Shown: positions 45,990 to 56,845 of the stretch, one piece after another
How positions within the stretch are numbered: the first letter of the stretch is position 1
How the letters are laid out: the number at the start of each line of letters is the position of its first letter
NCBI GenBank assembly: GCA_025201375.1
Contig: JAIWZP010000003.1
Location: forward strand, 1-64,000
DNA: 64,000 bases
Source of the DNA: Gongronella butleri
Lineage: Eukaryota > Mucoromycota > Mucoromycetes > Mucorales > Cunninghamellaceae
Direction: 5' to 3'
Position numbers and translations under genes: made by a program
Notes under the pieces: model-generated
Told to the model about the DNA's origin: nothing
Seen by the model: only the letters and a program-made list of their open reading frames with translations
The model's database searches: none

Positions 45990-46900
45990 GATTCTGAGGC
46001 CATTTGGACGCGTATTTCCAGAAATGTTCTTTAGATTGTTATTTTTTAAAAAAAATTGGGTGCGGCTCGCCAATTAGGCATTGCAGAGCCGCGAAACACA
46101 TCGCAACGTGAAATGGCAGACTAGAAACCCAGAGCTGAACTCAGTATGCAACTGTCAAAAAGACATTGGGGTGCGCCAAACGCAAAACAAAAATTTCGTC
46201 GTGGCGAGCTCCCAAACCAAAATCGAAAAATCAGGTCTTCAGAAGTGCACTACACTTGCACACAATAGGCACACAACGGAAAAACCGCGAAAAACGCCAA
46301 AAAAGAGTGGGATCGACCTGCTGGTTGGCGAGCAATTCGAGATTTTAGATTATATTTCAAAGACGAATTGCGCGGGAAAAATACGTCCATAGAGCCGCGC
46401 CGACGCGTCCACTAGCAAGAGGGACACCGGGTGCATGGATATGAAAAGAATCAGGCGCGTGCCACTCAACGTTTGACGCGGTTTTTCACACGCCAAAGTT
46501 TCCCCGCAAATGATCTGGTCGCGTCAATTCTGCCTAGAACTCGTTTTTTGAAGTGATCATCGATAGTCACGAACGCAGAAAACCGTGCTCTTTCTGATGG
46601 TCTCTGTTTCGCGGCTCAATGACCAATTTTCGTCGACCTTTCCTTAAGGCGAAAAAAAAGAAGCAAACTGCATTTTACGTGGCAAGTAGCCGATGCACCT
46701 CCGTTTTTATTGCATCTGTACCGGATGATGAAGGGACATGTCCATGTGGCTGAATGGCGTAGCGATCTGGCGACCTAAATTTCGCTGTTTTCAACTCCTC
46801 GACTGCACCCCTTGGAAAATCCGCCATTTTCGAAAATCATCGCTGCGCGCCATCTGGTGGCCACAACAACCTCCGCCAGGGTGCAATAGAAAGCGCTAAG
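45990..46900 (+). repeat. dispersed repeat family A, copy 2
   Basis: Same family and orientation as 8781-9700, shared through GAGCCGCG at about 46087, the block near 46338-46420, GTGCTCTTTCTGATGG (about 46588) and GTGGCTGAATGGCG (about 46746). A plus-strand frame ending at 46392 is open over the whole segment homologous to copy 1 and stops at the same codon. The minus-strand frame 46827-46675 matches the start of the copy 1 and copy 3 frames (DFPRGAVEELKTAKF, AIQPHG) but is then frameshifted and truncated. The copy starts about 400 bases from the 5S gene. Confidence 0.85.
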
Positions 46901-47620
46901 AAGGGACTTGACGCTCCGCAGTGACTTTTGCGGAATCAGTGTGACGGATGTCTAGAAAATCGCGGTTTTCGTCGCTTTCTTTATTTTAGACTAAAGTTCA
47001 GGACTGAGCAATTTCTGTTGGCCCACGCGCAAGCTTGTTTGATCGAAAAAATGCTGCTCGTACGTTTTCTATAACATGTTTATCCCACTTGTATGCAATC
47101 GAGGGCGCTGAAACCCAGATTCGCGCGTTTTATTTTTGTAAACTTAATTTTACTCAAAAAGGCGCTTGATGGGCCGGCACATTGCTGGCACACAAAGTAA
47201 GCTTCTGAGCTGCCTCTTGGATTTAGTATTCTTCCCCATTGACCAAGAGATTCACTCTGGCCACTTTGAATCGAAATGCCCTTTTTTTATTCCTCTCCGG
47301 TCATAATCCACGATCAAGGCAGCCATGTTCCAGGCTTGAAACGCATCACCGATAAATAAAAGACTGAATTCGTCAATACAATCCCCAGGGCGGGTGGCCA
47401 AACATCTCCTCACCACAACTTCGATGTCCCTTTGTTTTATCTGATTTTCTACGATATGGTCCTTTTTCACACTAGAACACGCGCCTGATCTGCATAATGG
47501 ATCTCCCAATTACCCATTTTACATCATCCACATTGATATTATTCAAAGAATTTCAAGGATTGGGACATCAAACCCATCTTTTTTTTAATAGTTGATCCTA
47601 AAGTGGCGATTTGCGCAAGC
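46901..47620. other. gene-free stretch
   Basis: Between repeat family A copy 2 and the small secreted protein gene. Short ORFs only. No RNA gene or repeat copy recognised. Confidence 0.5.
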
Positions 47621-47881
47621 CTAGTAGCAATAGCCGTTGCAGCCAGAGGTAAAGATATATCTGTCACCAGCGGCAATATTATACGTGTGGCATCCGCCAT
47701 CATTCGTAGCGTACTCCCAGCCGGCATGCTCGCCATTATATTGATACTCGGCGGTGAGGCCGGCGGTCGCATGGCAATCGCGTGCACCGCTGGAGGTACG
47801 GCAGTAGCAGGACCAGGCAGACACATATTGGCAGAGGAGCACGATCACAAGGAGGGCAAGGAGCTTGGCATTGGCAGACAT
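47621..47881 (-). CDS. small secreted cysteine-rich protein
   Basis: I do not recognise the family. It is a single-exon minus-strand ORF of 86 residues. Residues 1-22 form a clear signal peptide (NAKLLALLVIVLLCQYVSA). The mature part of about 64 residues carries six cysteines (WSCYC, RDC, GGC, SGC and YCY end), suggesting three disulphides. It is rich in Tyr, Gly and Asn and ends in CNGYCY. Size, signal and Cys count fit fungal small secreted cysteine-rich proteins, a class that includes effectors and antimicrobial peptides. No function should be assigned from this alone. Confidence 0.75.
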   Translation of the reverse strand: MSANAKLLALLVIVLLCQYVSAWSCYCRTSSGARDCHATAGLTAEYQYNGEHAGWEYATNDGGCHTYNIAAGDRYIFTSGCNGYCY

Positions 47882-48872
47882 GATTGGAAATTGAGGAATT
47901 GGACTTGGCAATTGCTTGTTTTTTTCTTCTTTTTTTTTTTGTGACGGAACTTGGGTCCCTTTTTATATCTTTTTTTTTTTTTTGCGTGCTGTTTGTATGT
48001 CTTTGTGGCGCTGACTGGCGTGAGATCACGCCTACGAAATGGGAAAAAATGCAATTAAAAAAGTAGAATCCATGACTTGTTTTCTGGTCCTCGGGTGCCT
48101 CTTTGTTCCATTCGCTTACCTCATGCACCAGACAAATCACTGCGCCGTCATACGTTACACGATCGATCTTTGCTTCGTAAAATAACCATTTTAATCCCAT
48201 GTAAAAGGCAGAAATCAAAAAAGCGTGGCTGCACATTGACACCTGACAAGCAAATGGCTTTGCCATCACGTTGAAAACATGTCCTGTCGCCCAAGCGCAG
48301 CCAATTGATCCCACCATTCCCCATTGTGCACCTTGGTTTCTTGGGACGCGACTGGGTGGGAAGCGCGGGAGTGCGGCGGGCCGCGTTTATTTGTTGTGTC
48401 TACACAAAATGAACCCTAAAACCAATTGATTTTTTCCGCAAGAAGTGAATTTCTTTTGCGCACTCTCTTTGTCTCACGTCGCACCTGTTGGAGTGCTCCC
48501 TTGTCCTTCGCGCGTGTCTAATTCCTTAGAATACCTGGTAAAAATGGCCTGAACGAGGCCGCGTCGCCCGAAAACCATAATTAAACGAGCCAGATTGGGC
48601 TGAGGGTCTCGAACGTTTTATCAAAAAAAAAAAAAAGAGCCAATCTATCTTGCTTCTCGAGGAGGCATCGTTGCCATTGAGCGCGCCAATGACTCGAAAA
48701 AGGGGGCAAAGTTATGGAAATGGCGTGGAGAGGGCGGCGGCGGGGTTTGAATTTGCGACTTTTTTTTTTTTTAGAGTGGTGGAAGGTCAAACACAATTTG
48801 CTCTTCTTTCTCGTTTTGACCACTCTTTTTTACCCTTCATATACCACGCATCGGCAAAACGACGCGCTTCTC
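47882..48872. other. intergenic region, possible minus-strand exon fragment
   Basis: A minus-strand frame at about 48070-48260 (LISAFYMGLKWLFYEAKID and so on) has natural composition but no domain or splice context. The rest is AT-rich 5' sequence of the neighbouring genes. Confidence 0.35.
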
Positions 48873-50285
48873 ATGACATTTACAGCCACCACGACGCCCA
48901 CGTCGCTTTCCACACCCACGTCTGCACTGTCGGGCCTTGCAGGCAGCCATGCGCTCAAGTTTGGTGACCTTGCGACCCTAAAGACCAGCCACAATGGACG
49001 CAAGGATGTGATGGCGCTCAAGCAGCAGCTGGCCGACTGCCTTGGTGACAATGGGCCGCTCTATTGGGACGCCTTGCGCGACTTTGTCATGGGCAAATTG
49101 AACCGACAAGAGTTTGATTTTTATGCAAATTTGTACCTTAGTCGTCACCACGGTAAAAAAAAAAAAAAAATCAAAAATCAAAAATCAAAAAAAATCATGG
49201 ATTCAGAGGAACAAGGATGCTCAAACACGTCTCTTTTTTTTTATTATAGCCCATCTGCACAATGCCTTCATCCTCAGCACCATTCACAATGCGCAGCTCG
49301 ATGCGCCACCACCATCACGCCAGCGCACCGTCGGATGGAAGCGAAAACGAGACAAGGACGGCCAGGATCACGACCCAACAAGGCAGAAATTGAAATTGGA
49401 CATCATGTCCCTCAGCAAAGCCGATCGCGATCGCATCAAATCGCTCGTCAAGGTACGAATGGCTCCCTCTATTTTGATGAAAACTCATGACTTTTTTTTT
49501 TTTCATCACGTAGGCCGGAGACAAGGATCGCTTGCGCCCATTCATCACCAATCTGCTCGCACCCCGCGTCAGCAAGCCCATGTCCTTGCCATCCGTCGCG
49601 CAGCAAGTTCCAAGTAAGGCGCATTTTGTTTTTTTTTGCGATTTTTTTGTTTTCTGCGCTCCAAAAAGGCTCAATGGCACTTTTTTTTTCTTGTAGATTT
49701 CCAGACAGAGTACTCGCGAGGTCTGTTGGCACCGCTCTGCAGTGATTTGAAGGAGCTTCCACATGCAGGCACGTTAAAATCACGGATGAACAGCATTGCC
49801 ATGGAGCACGGACTCATTGGTGGTGTCACGGACGACACTGTGTATGCCATGCTCTTTGCCATGGAGGTAAAGCGCACTCCCAATGAATTCTTGGAGCGTC
49901 GGTCAATCTCATCTGTTTTTTTTCTTTTTTTTTGTTTTTGTTTTATCAGAGCTATATTAAATCGACCTTGTCCAACACGATCAGCAAGCGACGACACAAC
50001 CGATCGGTGGGTCTGCGGATGCTGGACCGTGTGCCGAGTAGTTTGACGGATGGTGGCAACGCGAGTGGCAGCACAAGCAGCGTAAAGGACGTGATGATGG
50101 CGCCAGAGGCAACACCGTCGCTCAATCGCCAGGATCTCGCGTTCACGCTACGCGTGTCGCCCTATGTGCTCGTCGAGAACATGCTCGGCTCAGAGAGACT
50201 TACCGCGCTCATGACAGACAGCGAGGACGAGGTCACCGACGACGAATTGGACGATTCCGCCTCAGAAACCGACTTTCTCATTTGA
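48873..50285 (+). CDS. HFI1: SAGA subunit Ada1 (Hfi1/TADA1)
   Basis: Histone-fold scaffold subunit of the SAGA coactivator, pairing with Taf12. Five exons (48873-49152, 49250-49452, 49514-49613, 49697-49866 and 49950-50285) give 362 residues. The N-terminal block (VMALKQQLADCLGDNGPLYW followed by DALRDFVMGKLNRQEFDFY) is the typical SAGA-Tad1 start. The middle (MSLSKADRDRIKSL) and the histone-fold-like stretch (LPHAGTLKSRMNSIAMEHGL followed by IGGVTDDTVYAMLFAMESYIKS) match the family. The end is acidic (TDSEDEVTDDELDDSASETD). It is convergent with DBF4, 205 bases apart. Confidence 0.85.
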
Positions 50286-50489
50286 TCTCTCCAAGAATAA
50301 AGAAAAAAAGTGTGTTCCTTGCTCTGCGTGTCGTTTTTTTGATCGTTTGATATTTTTTATAATGAGATTATATGAAAGGAGCATGGAGGAAGGGTCATCA
50401 ACAAGCATTGAAAAAAAAACGGGGGATGCGGGCAAACGGGGGGAATCAAGGTATAATATGTACGAATGTTGATGAAAAAAAAACGGCGC

Positions 50490-52425
50490 TTAAGACGTGC
50501 GCGGTGTGCGTTGCAACGAGCGCAAAAGGTCATCCAGCGGCTTAAAGTTGTTCTTGTCACGTAAAAACGCCTGATGCGACTCGGATGCATAATGCTATTT
50601 GCCAGGGAGGGAAAAAGAGGAGAAATTGAGCCCATTTGGTCTTTTTTTTCAGGTTCTTTTTCTTTTACCTGATAGTATTGTTGAAAGTGGACGTGGCAAT
50701 TCTCGCAATATTTTCCATTGGCCAGTGCCCTTTGGCGCTGCATCTGGAGGATCTGACGCTCGTCGCGATTGTGGTTCAGTTTTGCGCGTTTTGCCGGGCG
50801 CGGGGCGGTGGCAAGGCGCTTGTCGCCAGTTTTCGCCATGTCTGACGCGTCGCCATTGTCATGGTTCGCGGGTTTGGGCGCGGTGTGTGAGATGGTGCGT
50901 CGGTCCATACGTGAGAAATTGTCAAGCATGGTGGCTGTGGCAGTTCGGCGTGCGCCTGGGGCGGCAAAGCCCTTTTGCCATGGCTTTGACCCGCTGGCGG
51001 TGCCTGGCGTAGCTAATGTGGTGGTGGTGGTGGTGGTGGTGGGCATGGTCGTTGGATGTGTCATTGTCATGGCCGTGTTGGCCGTGGAAGTGAGATGGGT
51101 GGTGGTATGGCCTTGTGTCTTTGACACGAGCGAGATGTCAATGGATGCGAGCGGCGCGTCACCACCGCCAGACGCGTGTGGCGTGTCGACTTCCATGGGT
51201 GTGGGGCCCTGCGGCGCTTGCGCGGTCGCGGCCGCCGGCGGCGCAGAGGGATCGGCTTGCAAGGACGCGTTTTGAGATGGTTGTTGCTGTTGTTGTTGCT
51301 GCTGTTGCTGCTGACGATGAGCAGATGTGTCGACGGCACGGCCGTGAGGTTGTTGCGGTTTGGCGGCATTGGCATCGGTATTGGCGGCAGCAGCAGCGCC
51401 AGGGGCACCAGGCGGTACAGTCGATTCAATCATGGGAAACGGCGAATTCGCGTCGTCCGTCAGCTTTAAACACGGCCAATGGTAAAGACGATTCTTGGGC
51501 GGGATGGACATGTCTGGCCGTGGATACTCGCGCACGGCAATGGGTCGATGCACACCGGTCACATCCTCCACAAGGCAATAATACCCTTTGAACGGCACAA
51601 ATTGCGGCCGCGAGTCATGCTTTTCAAGCTGACTCGTGCTAAGACCAAACTTTTTCTCGTCCATGAGGATCTTTTCAAGGTTGTTGTCTGGACGCACGCG
51701 CCGTGACTGGCTCGCCTTGTTGTTCTTGTGAATCAGTGCATGCACAATGCAATTGCTCTCTGCAAAAAAAACAAAGATGAGCAAAAAGGCCATGTTTTTT
51801 CCAGGACGGCCAACTTACTCGTGAGACTCCACACTTCGGCATTCAATTGCATCAGACCATCAAAGAATTCCTGTTGTGCAGGGTCCTTGGCGCGAAGTCG
51901 CTTCTAAAAAAGCGAAAAAGAGACGAATTTCAGGTGAATTTTGCACAGAATCACGGTCAAAAGCGCGTCCTTGGAAAGCATTTTTACCTTTTCGGTGTGT
52001 GTCTCTGGCTGCTCTGTGGGCTTGTTCTCTTGATTGAGTGCGTCAGGCGTGTCATCGGCGGAATTGACAAAAGGCTCGTGAAACGCCTTGCTGGTGATGA
52101 TGTGCGTACATTTTTTCGACAAGAAAAACTCGCATTTCTACGAAAAAAAAAAACAACGAAACAAATGAGACAAGGAGCAAGAACATGCGGTGAGGAGGGA
52201 CGGCAAATCACGTACAACATTGAGTAATTCAAGTTTGCGAATCAATTCCTTCTTTGCGCTCGTGTCTGGCATATCCAGAAAAAAGACAAACGACGAGATG
52301 ACCCCACGATACTTTTTAAGCCAGTATTCTGGCTGCACATTGCGCACGTCGACCTCAGGCGCCGCCGCCGTGTTGGTGGGCAGCTCGCCAAGCACCTTTT
52401 TGTTGGTACGCGCACGAAGAGCCAT
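50490..52425 (-). CDS. DBF4: Dbf4, regulatory subunit of Cdc7 kinase
   Basis: Activates Cdc7 at replication origins. Five minus-strand exons (52216-52425, 51988-52137, 51819-51903, 50669-51759 and 50490-50594) give 546 residues. Motif N (BRCT-like) spans about 38-85 (VISSFVFFLDMP and CEFFLSKKCTHIITSK). Motif M is YYCLVEDVTGVHRPIAVREY (about 208-227). Motif C is the Dbf4 zinc finger, with Cys500, Cys503, His513 and His519 (KYCENCHVHFQQYYQHYASE), followed by LDDLLRSLQR. The region 240-450 is low complexity: Ala, a run of 11 Gln (CAG/CAA), and a Thr run encoded by ACC repeats. All three conserved motifs are present, so the call is firm. A short spacer separates it from the aminopeptidase gene. 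Confidence 0.92.
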
Positions 52426-52675
52426 GGTTTGACAAGACAATGAGAGAACAACAAGGTATATTAGGCCAACAAAAAGAAAAGAAAAGAAAAAACAAAAAGG
52501 ACGAGGGCAAGCGCAAAAAAAAAAAAGGGTATGTATGACACGGAAGAAAAAAAAAAAGAAAAGGGGGGACGGGGAGGGCGACGGCGGGCAAATAGATTTT
52601 TTTTTTAAAATTCAGCAGCGCGAGTCACGAGACGGCCGATGCCCGATGCGCGGGTGCGCGCCACCTTTTTTTATT

Positions 52676-53265
52676 TTATTCATTTTTGTCAATTTGCCTT
52701 GTTTCTTCCTCTAGCCATTGTAATGCGCGTCGATCGCTCTTGAGGAGAGGCTCTAGCCACTCACGGCATTGCTCATGGTATGTGTTGATCCATTGCACCT
52801 CGTGCGGCTGCAACAATTCAGTTGCCATTAACCGTTGGCCGAGCGGCACAAACGTCAAATGATCAAAACCAAGATACGACGTGTCAAACTCATAGGCCGT
52901 CGCCGCCTTTTTCACGCACAGCACATTTTCAATGCGGATGCCAAAGTCGCCATCTTCATAGTACCCCGGCTCTACGCAAAAAAAAAAAAGAAGTCAATTC
53001 GACTGGAAAAAAAATGCGTCAAAAGCATAATTTTGTTACCATTGGTGACCAGCATGTTCTCCTCGAGAGCCATGCCGCTGTGTGCCAGTCGGCTAGAGAT
53101 GCCAATGGGGCCCTCGTGCACATTGAGATAAGCACCGACGCCATGGCCCGTGCCGTGGCGATAATTCAGGCCATCACGCCAAAGTGGAGCGCGCGCAATG
53201 GCATCCAATTGGTACCCTGATTTGTTGTGGAGTGAGTATAAAGAGGCATTGGGAAGGGAAAGCGA

Positions 53266-53297
<32 letters not shown>

Positions 53298-55061
53298 GTA
53301 CCTGAGGTGCCCTTTGGAAAGACGGCTTGATCAAGTGCAATGTGGCATTGGAGGACGCGCGTGAATGCGCGTTTTTGGAATGGCGCGGGGTCGCCGGCAA
53401 ATAAAAAGGTGCGTGTGATGTCGGTTGTGCCGTCCAGATACTGTGCGCCTGAATCGCACAGATACACGTTGCGCGCATCAATGAGAGCCGAGTCAGTCGG
53501 CGACGGCTGGTAGTGAATGATCGCGCCATTGCCACCCGTTGCCGCAATCGTGTCAAACGACAAGCCGACATATAAAGGGTCCTCCTGCCGCATCGATGCC
53601 AAGTGCTCTGCCGCCTCGTGCTCGTGCAATCGCTCGCCGCCCTGCAACGCACGCGCCAACCACGCAAAATGACGCGTCACCGCCGCCCCGTCACGCACGT
53701 GGCACGCACGGCTGCTTGCGAGCTCTGCAGCATTCTTGATCGCCTTGGCTCGCGGAATCATCGACGCGTCAAACTTGATCTTGGACTGCAAATCGCCCCA
53801 AAAAAGGTAAAAAATTAAAAAAAGAAAAAGAAAAAGAAAAAGAGAAAGAAAAGAGAGTCAATTTCTATGAAACTCCCCTAAAAAAGGCCCTACGCCAAGC
53901 GCCTTGACAATGGACATGTTTGTAAAAGTCGGGTCAACAAGCCACGAGTGGTTGTGCTTGGCCAACCCACCGAGGTCGTCGAGGAAAGCGTCATAGCTCT
54001 TGATTTGAACGCCCGCGTCGTGCAAATGCGCGTGCAATGGCGCCCAACGACCGTGGTGCCCGTCGTCCTGCACGTACAGGAACGCGTCGTCACGCGTCAC
54101 CACGCAGTACGCAAAAAACACAGGACAGCAGTGGATATCCGCGCCGCGCAAATTCAACAGCCATGCAATCTCGTCGAGACAAGATACCACCGTGGCGTCC
54201 ACGCCGCGCGACGCCAGATCCGCCCGTAATTCCTGCAGCTTGTCCTGGTGCGTCTTGCCTGCATACGACAGCGCGTGTGGTTTCACTGGAAACGTCGGTC
54301 GTGCAGGCCGCTCAGACCCGCGAACCTATAAAAAAAATGGTATAAACCCCATATTTTCGTTTCCTTCTTCTTACTTTGTCCACCAGGTTCTCGTTCATGA
54401 GCACTAACGACGACCCTTTCTTGAGAGACTGCTGCAATTGGTTATATTGGTCTAAAAGGGCGGATCAATCGCTGAAATCACGTTTCTGCCGCTCTTTTGC
54501 ATTTATACCTGCCGTGATGACCGACGCGTCGATGCCAATGCGTTTATTCTCGGCTGATTTGACATATTCTTGCCACGTAGGCACACCGGGCTGGCCTTGC
54601 TTCATCAGCGTCCATTGACACGCGTCCAATTGCTCATTGGCTTGCAAAAAGTACCTGCCGTCCGTGAATAGCAGCGCGTCCGATGCCGTGATCACCGCGC
54701 ATCCGGCCGAGCCAGTGAACCCCGAGACCCACGCTCGTCGATTGTCGCACTCCGCCGTGTACTCGCTCTAAAAAGCGCGAAAAAGCGCGTCAGCGAGCCA
54801 TCGAGTCTATGTGTTCTAACCTGGTGAGCGTCCTCGGACGGCACGACGCTATGCAGCAAGAGAAAGAGCACGTGAGCGATTGCACAAACGAAAAAGAGAA
54901 AAGGTGGGGTGGGGCCCTTACAGCAGATCCAGCGCGTGGTCGGCCGCCATGGCTTGGCGCAGCGCAGGCACGCGTTCGTGCTGCGAAAGGAAGCGCGATA
55001 ATTGCCAGTGTCGTGGTGCTAGGCGAAGGCGCCGATAAAAGGGACGACTCGCAGTCAGCAT
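52676..55061 (-). CDS. Xaa-Pro aminopeptidase P (M24B, XPNPEP1-type)
   Basis: Removes N-terminal residues preceding proline. Eight minus-strand exons (54922-55061, 54821-54848, 54509-54767, 54375-54451, 53894-54325, 53302-53785, 53040-53216 and 52676-52971) give 630 residues. Three-domain M24B layout: a first creatinase-like domain from VPSEDAHQSEY, a second with DEIAWLLNLRG, and the catalytic pita-bread fold. The metal ligands are Asp423 and Asp434 (YLCDSGAQYLDGTTD), His498 (HGTGHGVG), Glu533 (EPGYYED) and Glu547 (GIRIENV). The first 28 residues (MLTASRPFYRRLRLAPRHWQ) are Arg-rich and amphipathic, like a mitochondrial presequence. A second in-frame Met (about 39) precedes the domain. Exon 2 is 28 bases with a GTTAGA donor. 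Confidence 0.93.
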
Positions 55062-55452
55062 GGTGGAGACAAAAAGCAAGAAAACGAGAAGAGAAGCGTC
55101 AAAATTGAAGCAGCGCCTGCTTTTGAATAAAGAATTCGCGCAGCAAGGCCCTCTTTTTTATGCTTTTAATGTTGCGCGCAGTGTACCCTTAAATAGGCGG
55201 TGCGAAAAAATTACTCGCGTGAAAAGCAAATTGACCCAATGCATGATTTCGAACGCGCGTGGATCATCGCGACCAAAAAAAAAAAAAACGGCTGAATGAT
55301 AAAGGAATCCGAAGACAGCGATGTCATTGGCCAATGGGTCTCATTTCTGTCGCCGACGGCCCAATGGCCAATCATACGTTGTCTTTCTTCGGGCCGATAG
55401 TTATGCCGAAAATGCACCAGCTGGTGAAGGCGTTTTTGCCAATTTTTGATTT

Positions 55453-55546
55453 GCCATGATGGTGCAACGGCTAACATGCACGCTTCCCAAACAGGCAGAA
55501 GCCTTGGAATTAGCGTGAGACCGGGGTTCGACTCCCCGTCATGGCA
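55453..55546 (+). tRNA. tRNA-Gly (anticodon CCC) with 22-base intron
   Basis: A complete cloverleaf can be drawn. The acceptor GCCATGA/TCATGGC is 7 bp, followed by T8-G9, and the D arm is of GTG..CAT type. The anticodon stem CACGC/GCGTG carries the loop TTCCCAA with CCC at 55486-55488. The T arm CGGGG/CCCCG has TTCGACT, and the discriminator is A. The A-box TGGTGCAACGG and B-box GGTTCGACTCC match consensus. A 22-base intron follows position 37 (55490-55511), the canonical site for tRNA introns. TTTT follows the 3' end as Pol III terminator. Confidence 0.95.
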
Positions 55547-55779
55547 TTTTGCTGATGATCGCGAAACATTTCTTTTTTTTTGACGCGCTCAATGCCTTTA
55601 AATTCTCTTTTTTATAATACAGATACGATGGAGTCTCTGCTAAATGCCTATGGTTTTGACAAGAAAAAACAATGGATATATTGATCAAGCGTTTGTGGAG
55701 AAAACCGCAATTGGCGCGCTATAAGTGTAACTTTGAGTCGGTTTGCCGATGAAATCACAGCCTACGAGGAAATCGCTTC

Positions 55780-56340
55780 ATTGGATCAGCGTTCTCGCTC
55801 GAATGAACCCATTCCCGAGGCTCTGCATCCACTGGATGGTGCGCAATCATGATTTTCGAAAATGGTGAATTTTCCAAGGGATGCAGTCGAGGATGGGAAA
55901 CCGGTGAAATTCAAGGCCACAGATCGCCGCGCCATTCAACCACGTAGTTATAGCATCCCAATAACCAACAGAAATGCAATAAAAAGGGGAAGTGCATCGA
56001 CTGGTTGCCGCGTAAAATGCAAATTGCTTCATTTTTTCGCATCAAGTAAAAGTTGACGAAAATTGGTCACAGAGCCGCGAAACAGAGATCACGAGAACGA
56101 CCATGGTTTGCTGCGTACATGGATATCGATGGTCACTGCAAAACGCGCGTTCCGGGCAGAATTGACTTGACCAGATCATTTGCGGGGAAACTTTGGCGCA
56201 TGATAGACCGTGTCAGACGTCGAGTGGCACGCACCTGTTGGAATCAAATTCGTGCACCGGGTGTGCCCCTTGATATTGGACGCGTCCGCGCGGCTCTATG
56301 GACGCGTTTTCCCCGCGCAATTCGCGATTGAAGTTTAAAC
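55780..56340 (-). repeat. dispersed repeat family A, copy 3 (inverted, truncated)
   Basis: The reverse complement of family A. It keeps the right half of the element (from the region with GTGGCTGAATGGCG to the GACGCGTCC block near 56281) and lacks the left part. On its plus strand, 55862-56056 is open and aligns with the minus-strand frame of copy 1 over about 60 residues (AVEDGKPVKFKATDRRAIQP, STGCRVKCKLLHFF). A second open frame overlaps it (56053-56331). It begins about 230 bases from the tRNA-Gly gene. Its truncated end is at about 56340. Confidence 0.82.
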
Positions 56341-56776
56341 GAAAATCGCTCATTGTTCGTCACGGAGCAGATGGACTTGGCTCTTTTTATCCATTTTTCA
56401 CCGTTTCACCGTGCAAAATATATTGTAGCGAAGTTTGGTGTGATTCTGCAGTTTTTGATTCACTCCCCTAAAGCTCAAAGCGGCACATTTTTGATTTTGT
56501 GTGTGGCGCACCTCCAAGGACCCGTGTCAGCTGTAAAGCAAGCCTCCCAAGAGATTTCTAGCTTGTCATTTTACGCTGGAACGTGTTTCGGGGCACTACA
56601 ATACGTGGTTGAATAACTCACATTTTATTTGTCGTTAAAAATGAGTGATTTGTGTCTCGGCAGCTAAAACTCGTCAAGCTCCCCTGTACGTCTGGCTGGA
56701 CAAAGGGCAAAGTTGCTGCGGAGAGCAAAAAAAAAGGGAAAGAGTCTCAGCCCGCTTGTCGCCTTTCTTGCTCTGT

Positions 56777-56807
<31 letters not shown>

Positions 56808-56845
56808 GCCCCTTCTTCTCTCCTTTCACAGTGTCCCTCTTGACC
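56341..56845. other. intergenic region
   Basis: The 5' side of the P-loop kinase gene. The long T-run at 56782-56807 lies just before the coding start. No other feature supported. Confidence 0.5.

Noticed and set aside
50960..51320. Repeats GGTGGTGG and TTGCTG as tandem repeat elements
   Set aside because: They encode the Thr and Gln runs of Dbf4 in frame and need no separate explanation.
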